Origin: Saccharothrix deserti
GTDB taxonomy: Bacteria; Actinomycetota; Actinomycetes; Mycobacteriales; Pseudonocardiaceae
Assembly: GCF_009769385.1 (NCBI RefSeq)
Contig: NZ_VKAB01000012.1
Coordinates: 124,001-188,000 of the forward strand
Reading direction: 5' to 3'
DNA: 64,000 nt
The notes beneath the pieces are model-generated. The model made no database searches, was not told where the DNA came from, and was given only the letters and a program-made list of their open reading frames with translations. Positions 44,196 to 54,908 of the stretch are shown here, piece by piece. The position numbers were made by a program, and so were the translations under genes. How positions within the stretch are numbered: position 1 is the first letter of the stretch; each line of letters begins with the position of its first letter.

Positions 44196-45259
44196 GGGAC
44201 CTCCGCGGTGATCACCGTGGGACCGCCTGCCGGGCTGGTCACGTCGAACGCGCCGTCCAGCGCGAGCACCCGCCGTGAGAGGCCGGCCAGCCCCCCGCCC
44301 TTCGGGTCCGCTCCCCCGACGCCGTCGTCGACGACCCGCACGCGCACCGCGCCCGCGTCCTCGGTGATGTCCACGCCGATCATGGTCGCACCCGAGTGCT
44401 TGGCGGCGTTCGTCACCGCCTCGCACACCACGAAGTACACCGCCGTCTCCACCTGCGGTGGGGCGTCGAGCGGCGCGCACGTGATCCGCACCGGGATCGC
44501 GGACCGGTCCGCCACCGCCTCCAGCGCCTCGACCAGGCCCAACGAGTCCAACGCCGCCGGGTACACCCGCCAGGCGACCTCCCGCAGGTCCTCCAGCACG
44601 TGCCGGGACTCCTCGTGCGCCTGGGCCAGCAGGGTGTCGACGTGCTCGGGGTTGCGCCGGGCGCGGCCGAGCAGCATGCCCAGCGCGACCAACCGCTGCT
44701 GCACGCCGTCGTGCAGGTCGCGTTCGATGCGCCGGCGCTCGGCGTCCACGGCCGCCACGATGCCCGCCCGGCTGGACGCCAACTCGTCGATGCGCAGGCG
44801 CAGCAGCTCGGCTTCGCTCGGGCCCAGCCACCGCCGGGCGACCTTCCCCTCCAGCGCGACCACGCCGATGATGCCCTGGATCTCGATGTACAGCAGGACG
44901 ACGCCCACCGCGCCGGTCCACGCGAACTCGACCCAGTCGTCCGCCCGGTCCAAGCCGTCCGCGATCCCCCCGTTGAACAGCCGGACCGCGATCACCCCGG
45001 CCATCGCCAGCCCGTAGAACAGCCAGGCCAGCACGAACCCGCCGAACAGGCCGACCGGCGCGCGGACGGCCAAGTAGCGCACGGCCTGCGCACGCGTCGG
45101 CTCGGCGCTGTCCACCCCGAGGAACGACCGCAGCCGCCGCCGTTCGAGCCGGGCCACCGCGACGGCGGCCTTCCGGGCGAACACCACCACGAGCAGGTCC
45201 GCCAGCGCCGTCAGGAAGCCGAGCAGAAGTCCGACAACGACGCGCAACCCCCTGTGCAC
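44186..45259 (-). CDS. two-component sensor histidine kinase (HisKA_3 type)
   Basis: A 357-residue kinase with a tandem hydrophobic sensor part (residues ~7-30, 68-95, 113-135) rather than a large extracellular domain. HisKA_3 dimerisation follows: ERRRIERDLHDGVQQRLVALG with phospho-acceptor His183. The ATPase is VVCEAVTNAAKHSGAT and VVDDGVGGADPKGGGLAGLSRRV. The GTG lies 7 nt after TAGCCT (45267-45272). Such NarX/DesK-like pairs often sense membrane or envelope state; the signal is unknown. Confidence 0.93.
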   Translation of the reverse strand: MHRGLRVVVGLLLGFLTALADLLVVVFARKAAVAVARLERRRLRSFLGVDSAEPTRAQAVRYLAVRAPVGLFGGFVLAWLFYGLAMAGVIAVRLFNGGIADGLDRADDWVEFAWTGAVGVVLLYIEIQGIIGVVALEGKVARRWLGPSEAELLRLRIDELASSRAGIVAAVDAERRRIERDLHDGVQQRLVALGMLLGRARRNPEHVDTLLAQAHEESRHVLEDLREVAWRVYPAALDSLGLVEALEAVADRSAIPVRITCAPLDAPPQVETAVYFVVCEAVTNAAKHSGATMIGVDITEDAGAVRVRVVDDGVGGADPKGGGLAGLSRRVLALDGAFDVTSPAGGPTVITAEVPCG

Positions 45260-45326
45260 GCGGTCGAGGCTAGTCGACCCGATCGCACTATTGGCGAGCG
45301 CGCAAACCTCTGCGAAGGATCTTCAG

Positions 45327-46649
45327 GTGGGCACAATCGCGGTCGTTGGCGCAGGCCAAGCGGGTGTGGTCTTATCGGCGGCACTGTTACGGGCCGGTTG
45401 GCGGGTATCGCTCTACTCCGACCGGACGGCCGACGACCTCCTCTCCGACCGCGGCAGACCGACCGCCTGCCTCTTCGGCGACCAGGTCGAATACGAGGCT
45501 GAGCTGGGCCTCGACTTCTGGCCCGAGGCGTCCCGGATGCGGCGCATCCACCTGGACCTGTTCACAGACGACGGCGCGGTGGCGTTCTCCGTCGACGCGC
45601 CGCTGCGCAAGCCCGCGTTGGCGGTCGACCAGCGGCTGAAGTTCTCCTCCGGTCTTCGGGAACTCGAAGCGCGCGGCGCGTCGGTGGTCATCGGCGCGGT
45701 GTCGGTGGACGACCTGGAACGGCTGGCCGCGACGCACGACCTGGTGGTCGTCACGGCCGGGCGCAAGTCGCTCACCGGCCTGTTCGAGCGGGACCCGGTG
45801 CGGTCGGTGCACTCCGAGCCGCAGCGCAGGCTGTTCATGATCAACATCCACGGCTACGACATGGCGGCCCGCCCCGAGCACCGGGAAGGGGTGTTCTCGT
45901 TCCTGCCGGGCACCGTGGAGATGTTCTGGGTCCCGTTCCACGACAAGGACGTCGGCGAGTCGCGCAGCATCGTGGTGGAGGCCGCGCCGGGCGGCCGGGC
46001 GGACCGGTTCCGCGACGTGACCACGGCCGACGAGGGGCTGGACGTGCTCAAGGCCGTGGTGGACGAGCTGCTGCCGCACGAGTCGGCGTTCCTGCGACCC
46101 GCGCGGCCGACCAGCCCGGTGACGTGGATCAAGGGCGAGATCGTGCCGGTGGTGCGCAAACCGGTGGCCGTGCTGCCGTCCGGTCGGCACGTGCTCGGCC
46201 TCGGTGACGCGGTCGTGCTCAACGACCCGCTGGCCGGCCAGGGCGCGAACAACGCCACTCGGATGGCCCGGTTCTTCGCCGACGAGCTGACCGCGCACGG
46301 CGGGCCGTTCACCGCCTCGTGGCTGACCGGGCGGTTCGACGAGTGGTGGGCGAACGGGCGCTACGCCAACGACTTCTCCAACGGGCTGCTGGCGCCGCTC
46401 ACCGACGCGCAGAAGAACGTGATGATCGCCGCGGCGCACCGGGAGGACATCGCGGAGCAGCTGTGGGAGGGGTTCAACGACCCGTCGTCGCTGTTCCCGT
46501 GGTTCTTCGACGCGGCGGCCACGCGGGAGTTCCTGTCGCGGCGCAACGTCGGGCGGCTCGACGTGCTGCGGTACAAGCTCAACGTCGGCGCGGGGTTGCT
46601 GGCCCAAAAGGTGCTCAGGCGGCCTGTCGGCGGGACAGCAACTCCTTGA
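45327..46649 (+). CDS. FAD-dependent monooxygenase (styrene monooxygenase StyA-like)
   Basis: A 440-residue single-component flavoprotein fold. The FAD site [28 protein letters not shown] is at residues 5-32 and the late FAD motif [21 protein letters not shown] near 290. The middle region matches StyA-type epoxidases, which take reduced FAD from a partner reductase; no reductase is adjacent. GTG 45327 follows AAGGA by about 8 nt. Its 3' end overlaps the convergent flavoprotein gene by 35 nt. Confidence 0.85.
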   Translation: MGTIAVVGAGQAGVVLSAALLRAGWRVSLYSDRTADDLLSDRGRPTACLFGDQVEYEAELGLDFWPEASRMRRIHLDLFTDDGAVAFSVDAPLRKPALAVDQRLKFSSGLRELEARGASVVIGAVSVDDLERLAATHDLVVVTAGRKSLTGLFERDPVRSVHSEPQRRLFMINIHGYDMAARPEHREGVFSFLPGTVEMFWVPFHDKDVGESRSIVVEAAPGGRADRFRDVTTADEGLDVLKAVVDELLPHESAFLRPARPTSPVTWIKGEIVPVVRKPVAVLPSGRHVLGLGDAVVLNDPLAGQGANNATRMARFFADELTAHGGPFTASWLTGRFDEWWANGRYANDFSNGLLAPLTDAQKNVMIAAAHREDIAEQLWEGFNDPSSLFPWFFDAAATREFLSRRNVGRLDVLRYKLNVGAGLLAQKVLRRPVGGTATP

Positions 46650-47652
46650 TCTCCTTCGCCGCCGCACGGCCCGCACGCGTGGCGCCGACCGTGCTGGCGG
46701 ACGGTCCGTAGCCGACGAGGTGCACGCGCGGGTCGTCGACGACCCTGGTGCCGTCGAGCCGGATACCGCCGCCGGGCGCACGCAGGTGCAGCGGGGCCAG
46801 GTGGTCGAGGGCGGCGCGGAACCCGGTCGCCCACACGATCGCGTCGACCTCCTCGTGCCTGCCGTCGGGCCAGACCACGCCGTCCTCGGTGATCCGCTCG
46901 AACATCGGCCGACGGTCGAGGACCCCGGTCTTGAGGGCTTCGCGGACAGTCGGCGTGAGGCTCAGGCCGGTCACGCTGACCACGCTGCGGGGCGGCAGGC
47001 CCTGGCGGACGCGTTCCTCCACCTTGGCGACCACGGCACGGCCCAGTTCGGGCGTGAACGGCTCGTCGGAGAACTCCGGCTCACGGCGGGTCACCCACGT
47101 CGTGGTGGCGTGGCGCGCGATCTCCAGCAACTGCTGGACCGCGGACGTGCCGCCGCCGACCACGACCACGTGCTGCCCGGCGAACTCCTCCGGGCCCCGG
47201 TACTGCGACGAGTGCAGCTGGCGGCCCCGGAACAGCTCCTGGCCGGGGTAGCGGGGCCAGAACGGGCGCGTCCACGTGCCGGTGGCGTTGACCAGGGCGT
47301 CCGCCTCCCAGACACCGCGATCGGTCTCGACGCGCAGCAGGCCGCCGTCGTCGCGGACGGCGTGCACACGCACCGGGCGTTGCACCGCGATGCCGCTGCG
47401 GCGCTCGAAGTCGGCGAAGTAGGCGGGCAGCACCTCGTTGGCGGGCGCGGTCGGGTCCGGTTCGGCGAACGGCATGCCCGGCAGGTCGTGGATGCCGTGC
47501 ACGGTGGCCATCCGCAGCGTCGGCCAGCGGTGCCGCCACGCGCCGCCCGGCCCGGCGTCGGCGTCCAGCACGACGTGGTCGAGGTTCGCGCGCTTGAGGA
47601 AGTAGGCCGCGGACAACCCCGCCTGACCAGCACCGATGACCACCACGTCCAT
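46615..47652 (-). CDS. NAD(P)/FAD-dependent flavoprotein monooxygenase
   Basis: A 345-residue flavoprotein with two dinucleotide folds: [19 protein letters not shown] at the start and [19 protein letters not shown] near 160. [17 protein letters not shown] follows the first. The segment [17 protein letters not shown] is a partial FMO/BVMO-like fingerprint. It is of the short, CzcO/YrpB-like class often found beside metal or sulfur genes. The ATG at 47652 is well placed for the Rossmann fold to begin at residue 2. Confidence 0.88.
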   Translation of the reverse strand: MDVVVIGAGQAGLSAAYFLKRANLDHVVLDADAGPGGAWRHRWPTLRMATVHGIHDLPGMPFAEPDPTAPANEVLPAYFADFERRSGIAVQRPVRVHAVRDDGGLLRVETDRGVWEADALVNATGTWTRPFWPRYPGQELFRGRQLHSSQYRGPEEFAGQHVVVVGGGTSAVQQLLEIARHATTTWVTRREPEFSDEPFTPELGRAVVAKVEERVRQGLPPRSVVSVTGLSLTPTVREALKTGVLDRRPMFERITEDGVVWPDGRHEEVDAIVWATGFRAALDHLAPLHLRAPGGGIRLDGTRVVDDPRVHLVGYGPSASTVGATRAGRAAAKEIKELLSRRQAA

Positions 47653-47723
47653 ACCCCGACCAACACCGCGTTGCCCGGGGCGCTTCCCCGGGTGATCGTT
47701 GCGCCGGTCACACCCGGAAGGCA

Positions 47724-47750
47724 TCGGGGATCGCCCGCGTTGATCCCCGA
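47724..47750. promoter_or_regulatory. inverted repeat abutting a start codon
   Basis: TCGGGGATC (47724-47732) and GATCCCCGA (47742-47750) form a 9-bp perfect dyad with a 9-nt centre, ending one base before the ATG at 47752. Position suggests an operator or an RNA stem controlling the downstream gene; it also lies in the upstream region of the divergent flavoprotein gene. Confidence 0.5.
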
Positions 47751-47751
47751 C

Positions 47752-48795
47752 ATGAGCCGACTTCGTGATGTGCCGCTGTCCGCACTCGACCTCGCCACGG
47801 TCACCACGGCGACGGACGCGCGAACAGCCCTCCGGTACACACGCGAGCTTGCCCAACACGTCGAACAGCTCGGCTTCACCCGGTTCTGGCTGGCCGAGCA
47901 CCACAACATGCCCGGTGTCGCCAGCTCCTCCCCCGCGATCCTCATCGGCCACGTCGCCGACGCCACCACCACGCTCCGGGTCGGCTCCGGCGGCGTGATG
48001 CTGCCCAACCACCCGCCGCTGGTGGTGGCCGAGCAGTTCGGCACGCTGTCCGCCCTGCACCCCGGCCGCATCGACCTCGGCATCGGCCGCGCGCCCGGCA
48101 CCGACCAGCGCACCGCGCAGGCGTTGCGCCGCACCACCGGCCCGTTGTCGGTGGACGACTTCCCGCAGCAGCTCAGCGAGCTGACCGGGTACTTCAACGG
48201 CACCGAAGAGCTGAACGCGATGCCGGCCGAGGGCAACAAGCCGGACGTGTTCCTGCTCGGGTCCAGCGGCTACAGCGCGCAGGTCGCCGGTCTGCTCGGG
48301 CTGCCGTTCGCGTTCGCCCACCACTTCAGCGCCGAGAACACGCTGCCCGCGCTGGCCCTGTACCGCGAGCGGTTCCGGCCGTCGGAACGGCTGAGCGAAC
48401 CGTACGCGCTGGTCTGCGCGTCGGTGATCGTCGCGGACACCGACGAGCACGCCCAGCGGATCGCCGGTCCGGGCGCGCTCGCGTTCGTCAAGCTGCGCAG
48501 CGGGCGGCCCGCTCCGCTGGCCACCGACCAGGAGGCCGCCGACTACCCGTTCAACGATGTCGAGCGGCTGATCTTCGAGGACCGGCTGGCGTCGCAGATC
48601 ATCGGATCGCCGAAGACGGTCGAGGCGGAGCTGGAGCGGTTGCTGGAGGACACGAAGGCCGATGAGCTGATGGTGACGACGATGGTCGCCGAGCAGGCGG
48701 ACCGCCTCCGTTCGTATGAACTCCTCGCGGACATCGCGCAGCGTTCAGCCGTTCAGGGTTCATCCAAACGAGTGAAGACCGAAGTAGAGGTGTAG
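47752..48795 (+). CDS. LLM class flavin-dependent oxidoreductase (MsnO8-like)
   Basis: A 347-residue luciferase-like monooxygenase. The pattern [78 protein letters not shown] is that of the FMN-dependent MsnO8/YhbW group. It uses reduced flavin from another protein. It is divergent from a flavoprotein gene. ATG 47752 directly follows an inverted repeat, leaving little room for a ribosome-binding site. Confidence 0.92.
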   Translation: MSRLRDVPLSALDLATVTTATDARTALRYTRELAQHVEQLGFTRFWLAEHHNMPGVASSSPAILIGHVADATTTLRVGSGGVMLPNHPPLVVAEQFGTLSALHPGRIDLGIGRAPGTDQRTAQALRRTTGPLSVDDFPQQLSELTGYFNGTEELNAMPAEGNKPDVFLLGSSGYSAQVAGLLGLPFAFAHHFSAENTLPALALYRERFRPSERLSEPYALVCASVIVADTDEHAQRIAGPGALAFVKLRSGRPAPLATDQEAADYPFNDVERLIFEDRLASQIIGSPKTVEAELERLLEDTKADELMVTTMVAEQADRLRSYELLADIAQRSAVQGSSKRVKTEVEV

Positions 48796-48862
48796 CGGTT
48801 GGCGCACCGACAGCGATGATCAGAGTGGAGCGCGCACGCCCCCCGACGCGCTCCCCAACTTC

Positions 48863-48881
48863 CGGGCGGATCACCCGCCCG
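48863..48881. terminator. short GC hairpin after LLM gene
   Basis: CGGGCGG and CCGCCCG (7-bp perfect) with the 5-nt loop ATCAC, about 70 nt after the LLM gene stop. It is a plausible terminator or mRNA stabilising stem without a U-tract. Confidence 0.45.
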
Positions 48882-49083
48882 ATCGCTCGGCCGCCGTCGA
48901 CCCGCGTGGGCGCCGCCCGGTGTGGCGCTGCCCACGTGGGCAGCCGTGCGTCATCACGGCTTGGCCACAGGCAGGCACCAGGTGCGAATCAAGGCCCTGG
49001 TTCGGTCCCCGAGCACCCCCCGACACCGTCATGGTGGTGGCAGTCGCAGTCAAGCCCACCGCCGGGGCGGGAAGGGGAGGTTC

Positions 49084-49614
49084 GTGAAGATCGCCAGACT
49101 GGCCGCCGGCGTCTGCCTCGGCCTGGCCATGGCGGGATGTGCGGACCGCTCCGACATTTCCACGCCGACGGCCCCGTCCGCGGTGGTCGAACAAGGTGCC
49201 GACGCGTCCTCCGCGTCGGCGTTCACCGCGTTCGGCACGCAGCGGGTGTGGGCCAACGGCATGGCGGTCACGGTGTCGCCGCCCAGCTCGCTCAAGCCGA
49301 GTGACACGTCGTTCCCGCAATCGCCGCGCACCGCGGTGTTCACCCTGACCCTGGTCAACGGCACCAAGACCGCCTACCGCACCAGCCAACTCGCCGTGCG
49401 CGCGGTGGTCGACGGCGTGCCGGCGGCCGAGGTGCGCGACTCGGTGCAGGGCCTGAACGGGATAGCGGCCGCCGTCACGGAGGTGGCGCCGGGTGCGGAG
49501 ACCGTGCTGACGCTGGCGTTCGCCGTGCCCGCCGATCCGGTGCGGCTGCAACTCGTGATCGAGCCGAACGGCACCAACCAGGAGCCGACCGCGACGTTCG
49601 AGGGCATCGCCTGA
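49084..49614 (+). CDS. lipoprotein of unknown function
   Basis: A 176-residue precursor. Type II signal with lipobox LAMAGC (Cys19), then a S/T/A-rich spacer and a beta-rich domain (VWANGMAVTVSPPSSLKPSD..TAVFTLTLVNGTKTAYRTSQLAVRAVVDG..VTEVAPGAETVLTLAFAVP). The fold suggests an immunoglobulin-like DUF4352-type domain seen in many actinobacterial lipoproteins. GTG 49084 follows GGAAGGGGAGG. Confidence 0.8.
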   Translation: MKIARLAAGVCLGLAMAGCADRSDISTPTAPSAVVEQGADASSASAFTAFGTQRVWANGMAVTVSPPSSLKPSDTSFPQSPRTAVFTLTLVNGTKTAYRTSQLAVRAVVDGVPAAEVRDSVQGLNGIAAAVTEVAPGAETVLTLAFAVPADPVRLQLVIEPNGTNQEPTATFEGIA

Positions 49615-49661
49615 CCCGGTGACGCCGGCTTTGTCGGGGTCGGGTTGTAGCGTCTGGGTCC

Positions 49662-50135
49662 ATGACCGAGCAGAAGCGCCTGGCACCGGGCGACAAGGCC
49701 CCGGCGTTCACGCTGCCCGACAGCGAGGGCAAGCCCGTCTCGCTTTCCGACTACCTCGGCCGCTCCGTGGTCGTCTACTTCTACCCGGCCGCGGGCACGC
49801 CGGGCTGCACGAAGCAGGCGTGCGACTTCCGCGACAGCATCGGCGACCTCGCGGCCTCGGGCTACGAGGTCGTCGGCATCTCGCCGGACAAGCCGGAGAA
49901 GCTGGCCAAGTTCGCCGCGGCGGAGGGCCTGAACTTCCCCCTGCTGTCCGACGTGGACCGCACCGTGCTGGCCGAGTGGAGCGCGTTCGGGGAGAAGCAG
50001 AACTACGGCAAGACCGTCATGGGCGTGATCCGCTCGACGTTCCTGGTCGACCCCCAGGGCAAGATCAAGAAGGCCCTGTACAACGTCCGCGCGACCGGCC
50101 ACGTGGCCAAGCTGCTGCGCGAACTGCCCGCCTGA
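49662..50135 (+). CDS. bcp: thioredoxin-dependent thiol peroxidase (BCP type)
   Basis: A 157-residue peroxiredoxin of the BCP/PrxQ class. Peroxidatic Cys49 lies in GTPGCTKQAC and the resolving Cys54 five residues later, both present. It reduces peroxides using thioredoxin. The start GDKAPAFTLPDSEGKPV is canonical. TAGCGT at 49648-49653 lies 8 nt before the ATG, another leaderless promoter. The NACHT-type pseudogene starts 72 nt after its stop. Confidence 0.96.
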   Translation: MTEQKRLAPGDKAPAFTLPDSEGKPVSLSDYLGRSVVVYFYPAAGTPGCTKQACDFRDSIGDLAASGYEVVGISPDKPEKLAKFAAAEGLNFPLLSDVDRTVLAEWSAFGEKQNYGKTVMGVIRSTFLVDPQGKIKKALYNVRATGHVAKLLRELPA

Positions 50136-50207
50136 TCACCCTTCCGCCCGATTGCCGGGACGCCCTCCTCTGGTCGAGCCTGTCGCCGGGAGCACGGGGA
50201 GGGCGCC

Positions 50208-52953
50208 ATCACGGGGTTGGAGGCGGCTGCGGCCAAGATCGGCCAAGCCGTGGCTCAGCACGCCGCGAAGTCGTGGCTGGAACGGCGGCGCAAGTCGCGC
50301 GACCGCACGGCGTCGTTGGCCGAGTTGGCCGCCGAGGAGCTGTCGTCGGTCCGCCAACGCGCCAAGCTCGACCACCTGATCACGGGCATCGGCCACCAGG
50401 TGGGCGACCAGCTCGAACCCCTGCTCGCGGCCAAGTTCGCGTCCTTGCCGGCGTTCGAGGTCAGGGCGGCGATGGACGCCGTGGTGGACGGCCTGGCCGA
50501 GCTGGACCTGTCCGACGAGGCACTGCTCGGCGGCGACGGCGACCCGGAGCTGCTGGCCCGCCGGGTGCGCGCCACCCTGGTCCGCGACGCCGGTCTCTCC
50601 GAGCAGGCGACCCGCCTGTACGAGATCGCGCTGGACCAGGCGTGCCGCTACCTGATCCAGGTGATCCGCCACCTGCCCGCGTTCCAGCCACGCGCTTTGG
50701 CCGAAGTGCTCAACCGCGCCTCGCTGCAGACAGCGATGCTGGAAGACGTCCTGTCGAGGCTGCCGCGCACCAGCCTGCACGCCCCGACCGGCACGGACAC
50801 CGACGAGGAGTTCCGCGACGAGTACCTGCGCTACATCGCCGGCACCCTGGACCGCCTGGAACTCCTCGGCCTGACCATGCGCCACCGCCCGAAGCTGGCG
50901 TTGAGCGTCGCCTACCTGAGCCCGAGCGTCACCGGCGGGGTCCGCCGGACACCGGGATCGGGTGCGGACCGCTGGTTCGGCGGCGACCCGGACCAGGCGC
51001 GCGGCGGCTCGCTGCGGGTCGAGGCGGCCATCGGCGACGCCCACCGCACGCTGGTGCGTGGCGAGGCCGGATCGGGCAAGGTGCTGCTCGACCGGATGAG
51101 CCCGGACGACGTCCGGGTGTTCCTGCGGCGCTGGCACGAGGCCGCCCGGGACGCGGAATCCCTGCCGTGCGCGCCGGAAGACCTCCCCGAAGCCGAACGG
51201 CGACTGCTGCGCCAGTCGGGCAACCGACCGCACCTGCGGGCGTTGGCGGCCAGCCCACTGCTCTGCGCGATGCTGTGCGCGCTCAACCTCGGTCGGAGCT
51301 CGGAGCTGCCGCAAAGCCGGATGGAGCTGTACCGGGCGGCGTTGACGATGCTCCTGGACCTGCGCGACGCCGAACGCCAGATCACCGGGATGCTCACCGG
51401 AACCGAGAAGACGGTGCTGCTCCGCGACCTGGCGTGGCGGCTGATCCAGGGGAACCGGAGCGAGTTCCCCATCGCTCGGGCCACCGAGTTCGTGTCGCAC
51501 AAGCTCCGCTCCGTGCCCGGAGTGGACCTCGGGGCCGATGCGGTGCTGACGCACCTGTTGGAACGCAGCGGAGTCCTCCGCGAACCGGTACCCGGACGGG
51601 TGGACTTCGTGCACCGCACGTTCCAGGAGTACCTGGCCGCGAGCGAGGCGACCGAGCTGGAACACGTGGAGACGTTGGCCGGCAACGCGCACCTCGACAC
51701 GTGGCGCGAGACGATCGTCATGGCGTGCGGGCACGGGAAGCGTTCGCAGACGAAGGCGCTGCTCACCCAGATCCTCGACCGGGCCGACGACGAGCCCCCG
51801 TACGCCCGCCGGTTGCGGCTGCTGGCGGCGGCGTGCCTGGAGACGGTGACCGATGTGGACGCCGATGTGCACGAACGCATCGACACCGTGATCCGCGAAC
51901 GGTTGGCGCCGCCGCGGAGCATGAAGGAGACCCGGTCACTCGCCTCACTCGGCCACCGGGTGCTGCGCTACCTGCCGGACACCCTCGACGGGCTCTCGGA
52001 CGCCGCAGCCGCCGCGACCGTCCGTGCCGTCGCGCTCACCGGCAGCGCCGAGGCGATCCCCCGGCTGGCCCGGTACGCCCAGGACGGGCGCAAGGGCGTG
52101 CAGACCCAACTAGCGCAGGCGTGGGAGTACTTCGACCCGGAGCGCTACGCCAATGAGGTGCTGGCCGACGCACCTCTGGTCAACGGCTTGCTCAAGGTGG
52201 AAAACCATCGTTTCCTACCGCACGTGACCGCATTGCGGAACCTCGCGGAACTCCACGTGAGGCTGTCGCACGACAACCCCCAGCGTGATCTCCATTTCAT
52301 CGAGAACGTTCCCCACGTCACCGAGCTCTGGGTACGAGTACCCGGAACCGTCGATCTTCGACCGCTTGTCCGGACAATCGTCGTTAAACCGCCTCTCGCT
52401 GCCCGATGCGGACGACTTCGACCACGTCGAGGCCCTTCGCAACCTGTCGAACCTCCGCGATCTGGACTGGCACCAGAACACCGGCACACGCGACCTGGGC
52501 TTCCTGCAACACCTACCCCACCTGATCTACCTGTCGTTCGACCGGATCGATCCGGCGGCCGAGGTCGACCGCATCGCCACGCTGGAGAACCTGCGGAAGC
52601 TGAGTTTCAACGGCTGGCCCGAGGGCATCAGCCTGGCACCTCTCGGCAGGCTGCCCGAGCTGGACGAAATCCGGTTCGCATGGCACACGTCTCCCGCGGT
52701 CCTGGACGGGATCGAAGAGCACCTGCCGAACCTGCGTCGGTTGGTCCTGGTCGGCCGCGTGATCAGCAACCTCGGCGCCATCGCTCGCCTCCACCACTTG
52801 CGAGAAGTCTTCCTCGGCACGTGGCAGCAGCCGGATCTGATCGACCTGCGCCCACTGCGCGACATGGCGGTGACGCTCCAGATGTCCCGATCAAGCCGCT
52901 ACATCGGACTGGACGACCTGGGGCCGGGCGTCAAGATCCGCTATCACTCCTGA
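50208..52953 (+). pseudogene. NACHT-LRR (NNH7-type) STAND gene, broken by several lesions
   Basis: The sequence follows the actinobacterial NACHT family with an N-terminal helical NNH7-like domain (~1-230), NACHT NTPase, winged helices and C-terminal leucine-rich repeats. Three faults are visible. (1) The expected start has ATC at 50208 (ITGLEAAAAKIGQAV) where an ATG would be expected; only a TTG at 50217 remains. (2) Just after Walker A (RGEAGSGK, 51069-51080) the frame goes directly to MSPDDVRVFLRRWHEA, so about 110-130 residues, including Walker B and the sensor loops, are missing in frame. (3) Near 52366-52371 a one-base shift moves the leucine-rich repeats into the next frame, which stays open to 52953. 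Function as an NTPase is therefore unlikely. Confidence 0.85.
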
Positions 52954-52978
52954 GCAAGATCCGCTATCACTCCTGAGC
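52933..52978. repeat. 23-bp perfect tandem duplication at 3' end of rdgB
   Basis: A 23-bp unit is repeated head to tail (52933-52955 and 52956-52978). It begins AAGATCCGCTATCACTCC. The first copy contains the last codons and stop of the LRR frame; the second copy contains the last codons and stop of the convergent rdgB. It looks like a recent replication-slippage event between converging genes. Confidence 0.85.
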
Positions 52979-53572
52979 CAGTTCCCGCAGATGCGGGAGG
53001 AGGAGACGGAGGGCGCGGCCTCGGTGGGAGATTTCGTCCTTCTGGTCCGGGGTCAGCTCGGCCGACGTGACCTCGTGGCCCTCGGGACGGAAGATCGGGT
53101 CGTAGCCGAAGCCGTTCTCGCCGCGCGGCTCGCGGGTGATCGTGCCGCGCCACTCGCCGCGCACCACGGTCTCCGCGCCCGGACCTGCCACGAACGCCGC
53201 CGTGCACACGAACGCCGCGCCACGGCGCTCGTCCGGCACGTCCCGCAGCTGGCCGAGCACCAACTCCAGGTTGGCCTGGTCGTTGCCGTGCGCGCCGGAC
53301 CAGCGGGCCGACAGCACACCCGGCATGCCGTTCAGGGCGTCGATCGAGATGCCCGAGTCGTCCGCGACCGACGGCAGGCCGGTGGCGTTGAACGCGTCCC
53401 GTGCCTTGGCCAGGGCGTTGCCCTCGAACGTCGGGTCGGTCTCCGGCGCCTCCGGGAACGGCGGCACGTCGTCCAGACCCAGCACCTCGATCCCGGCCAG
53501 CCCCTCGGCCAGCAGGATCCGGCGCAGCTCGCCGAGCTTCTTCTTGTTCCGCGACGCGAGCAGCAGCTTCAC
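52967..53572 (-). CDS. rdgB: RdgB/HAM1 non-canonical purine NTP pyrophosphatase
   Basis: A 201-residue pyrophosphatase that removes ITP, XTP and dITP from nucleotide pools. The family start [18 protein letters not shown] is followed by [37 protein letters not shown] and [11 protein letters not shown]. The GTG start overlaps the stop of rph (GTGA), so both come from one message, as in mycobacteria. The final codons lie inside the 23-bp duplication. Confidence 0.95.
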   Translation of the reverse strand: MKLLLASRNKKKLGELRRILLAEGLAGIEVLGLDDVPPFPEAPETDPTFEGNALAKARDAFNATGLPSVADDSGISIDALNGMPGVLSARWSGAHGNDQANLELVLGQLRDVPDERRGAAFVCTAAFVAGPGAETVVRGEWRGTITREPRGENGFGYDPIFRPEGHEVTSAELTPDQKDEISHRGRALRLLLPHLRELAQE

Positions 53573-54333
53573 TTCTTCTTCGCCTTCGGCTCGGGCAGCA
53601 CGCCGGGGTACGGCAGGGCCAGCGCCTCGGCCTGGCGCCGGTTGAGCTCCGCGCAACCCTCCAGGGCCACGTCGAGCATCTTGTCCAGCGTCGAGCGCGC
53701 GAACGTGGCGCCCTCGCCGGTGCCCTGGACCTCGATCAACGTGCCGGCGTCCGTCGCCACCACGTTCATGTCGACCTCGGCGCGCGAGTCCTCTTCGTAC
53801 GGCAGGTCGAGGCGCACGCGTCCGTCCACGACGCCGACCGACACGGCCGACACGGCGCACGACAGCGGCTGGGGGTCGGCCAGGCGGCCGGCCGCGCCGA
53901 GCCACGTGACGGCGTCGGCCAGGGCCACGTACGCGCCGGTGATCGCGGCGGTCCGGGTGCCGCCGTCGGCCTGGATGACGTCGCAGTCGATCACGATCGT
54001 GTTCTCGCCGAGCGCGGCCAGGTCGATGCACGCGCGCAGCGACCGCCCGATCAGGCGGCTGATCTCGTGCGTGCGTCCCCCGATCCGGCCTTTCACCGAC
54101 TCGCGGTCACTGCGGGTGTGCGTGGCGGACGGCAGCATCGCGTATTCGGCGGTCACCCAGCCGAGGCCGGAGCCGGAGCGCCACCGTGGCACGCCCTCGG
54201 TCACGCTGGCCGCGCACAGCACTCGGGTGTTGCCGAACTCGATCAGCACCGACCCGGCGGGCCACTGCTGGAAGCCGCGGGTGATCCGAATTTCGCGGAG
54301 TACGTCGTCGTTCCTGCCATCGGTCCTCAGCAC
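53569..54333 (-). CDS. rph: ribonuclease PH
   Basis: A 254-residue phosphorolytic 3' to 5' exoribonuclease that trims tRNA precursors. The family run [20 protein letters not shown] at the start, [42 protein letters not shown], and [20 protein letters not shown] are all intact. The C-terminus ends PEPKAKKK. The GTG is 6 nt after TAGGGT (54340-54345), a leaderless pattern. It is directly followed by rdgB with a 4-nt overlap. Confidence 0.96.
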   Translation of the reverse strand: MLRTDGRNDDVLREIRITRGFQQWPAGSVLIEFGNTRVLCAASVTEGVPRWRSGSGLGWVTAEYAMLPSATHTRSDRESVKGRIGGRTHEISRLIGRSLRACIDLAALGENTIVIDCDVIQADGGTRTAAITGAYVALADAVTWLGAAGRLADPQPLSCAVSAVSVGVVDGRVRLDLPYEEDSRAEVDMNVVATDAGTLIEVQGTGEGATFARSTLDKMLDVALEGCAELNRRQAEALALPYPGVLPEPKAKKK

Positions 54334-54387
54334 GGCACTACCCTATGTCGCTGAACCCGGGAGCAACCCACCGGCGTAAGGAGAGAC

Positions 54388-54906
54388 ATGGCTTTCGCAA
54401 GCGACCTGGTGACGATCTTCGGTCTCCCAGCGCACCCGCTCCTGGTCCACGCCGTGGTGGTGTTGCTCCCGCTGGCCGCGGTGGGCGCGGCGGCGTTGGC
54501 CGTGGTGCCGCGCTGGCGGCAGAAGTACGCGTGGCCCCTGCTGGGCGTCACGCTGATGGGCGTCGGCTCCGTGCCGCTGGCCCAGTGGGCGGGAGACCAG
54601 CTGTACGCGCAGCTCGCCGCGCTGGAGAACCCGTTGATCCAGCGGCACGCGGACCTCGGCAACGACCTGCTGCCGTTCGCGCTGGGCTTCGGCGTGGTGG
54701 TCGTGGCGATGCTGGTCGCGGGCCGGCTCTCGGACCGCGAACGCACCGCCGCCGCCGAGGACTCGGCCGTGCCCAAGACGTGGCGCCGGATCGCCGTGGT
54801 CGTGGCGGTCCTGGTGATCGCCGCCGGCGCCGCCACAACCGTCCAGACCGTCCGCATCGGACACAGCGGCTCCACCGCAGTCTGGGACGGCGTAGGCACC
54901 AACTAA
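54388..54906 (+). CDS. DUF2231 domain membrane protein
   Basis: A 172-residue protein with four transmembrane helices. The DUF2231 start IFGLPAHPLLVHAVVVLLPLAAV (residues ~10-32) contains the invariant HP...H, and ENPLIQRHADLGNDLLPFALGF follows the second helix. Possible heme contact by the histidines is inference. It sits on the opposite strand inside the otherwise minus-strand rph-to-murI neighbourhood, followed by repeat locus C. Confidence 0.88.
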   Translation: MAFASDLVTIFGLPAHPLLVHAVVVLLPLAAVGAAALAVVPRWRQKYAWPLLGVTLMGVGSVPLAQWAGDQLYAQLAALENPLIQRHADLGNDLLPFALGFGVVVVAMLVAGRLSDRERTAAAEDSAVPKTWRRIAVVVAVLVIAAGAATTVQTVRIGHSGSTAVWDGVGTN

Positions 54907-54908
54907 CC

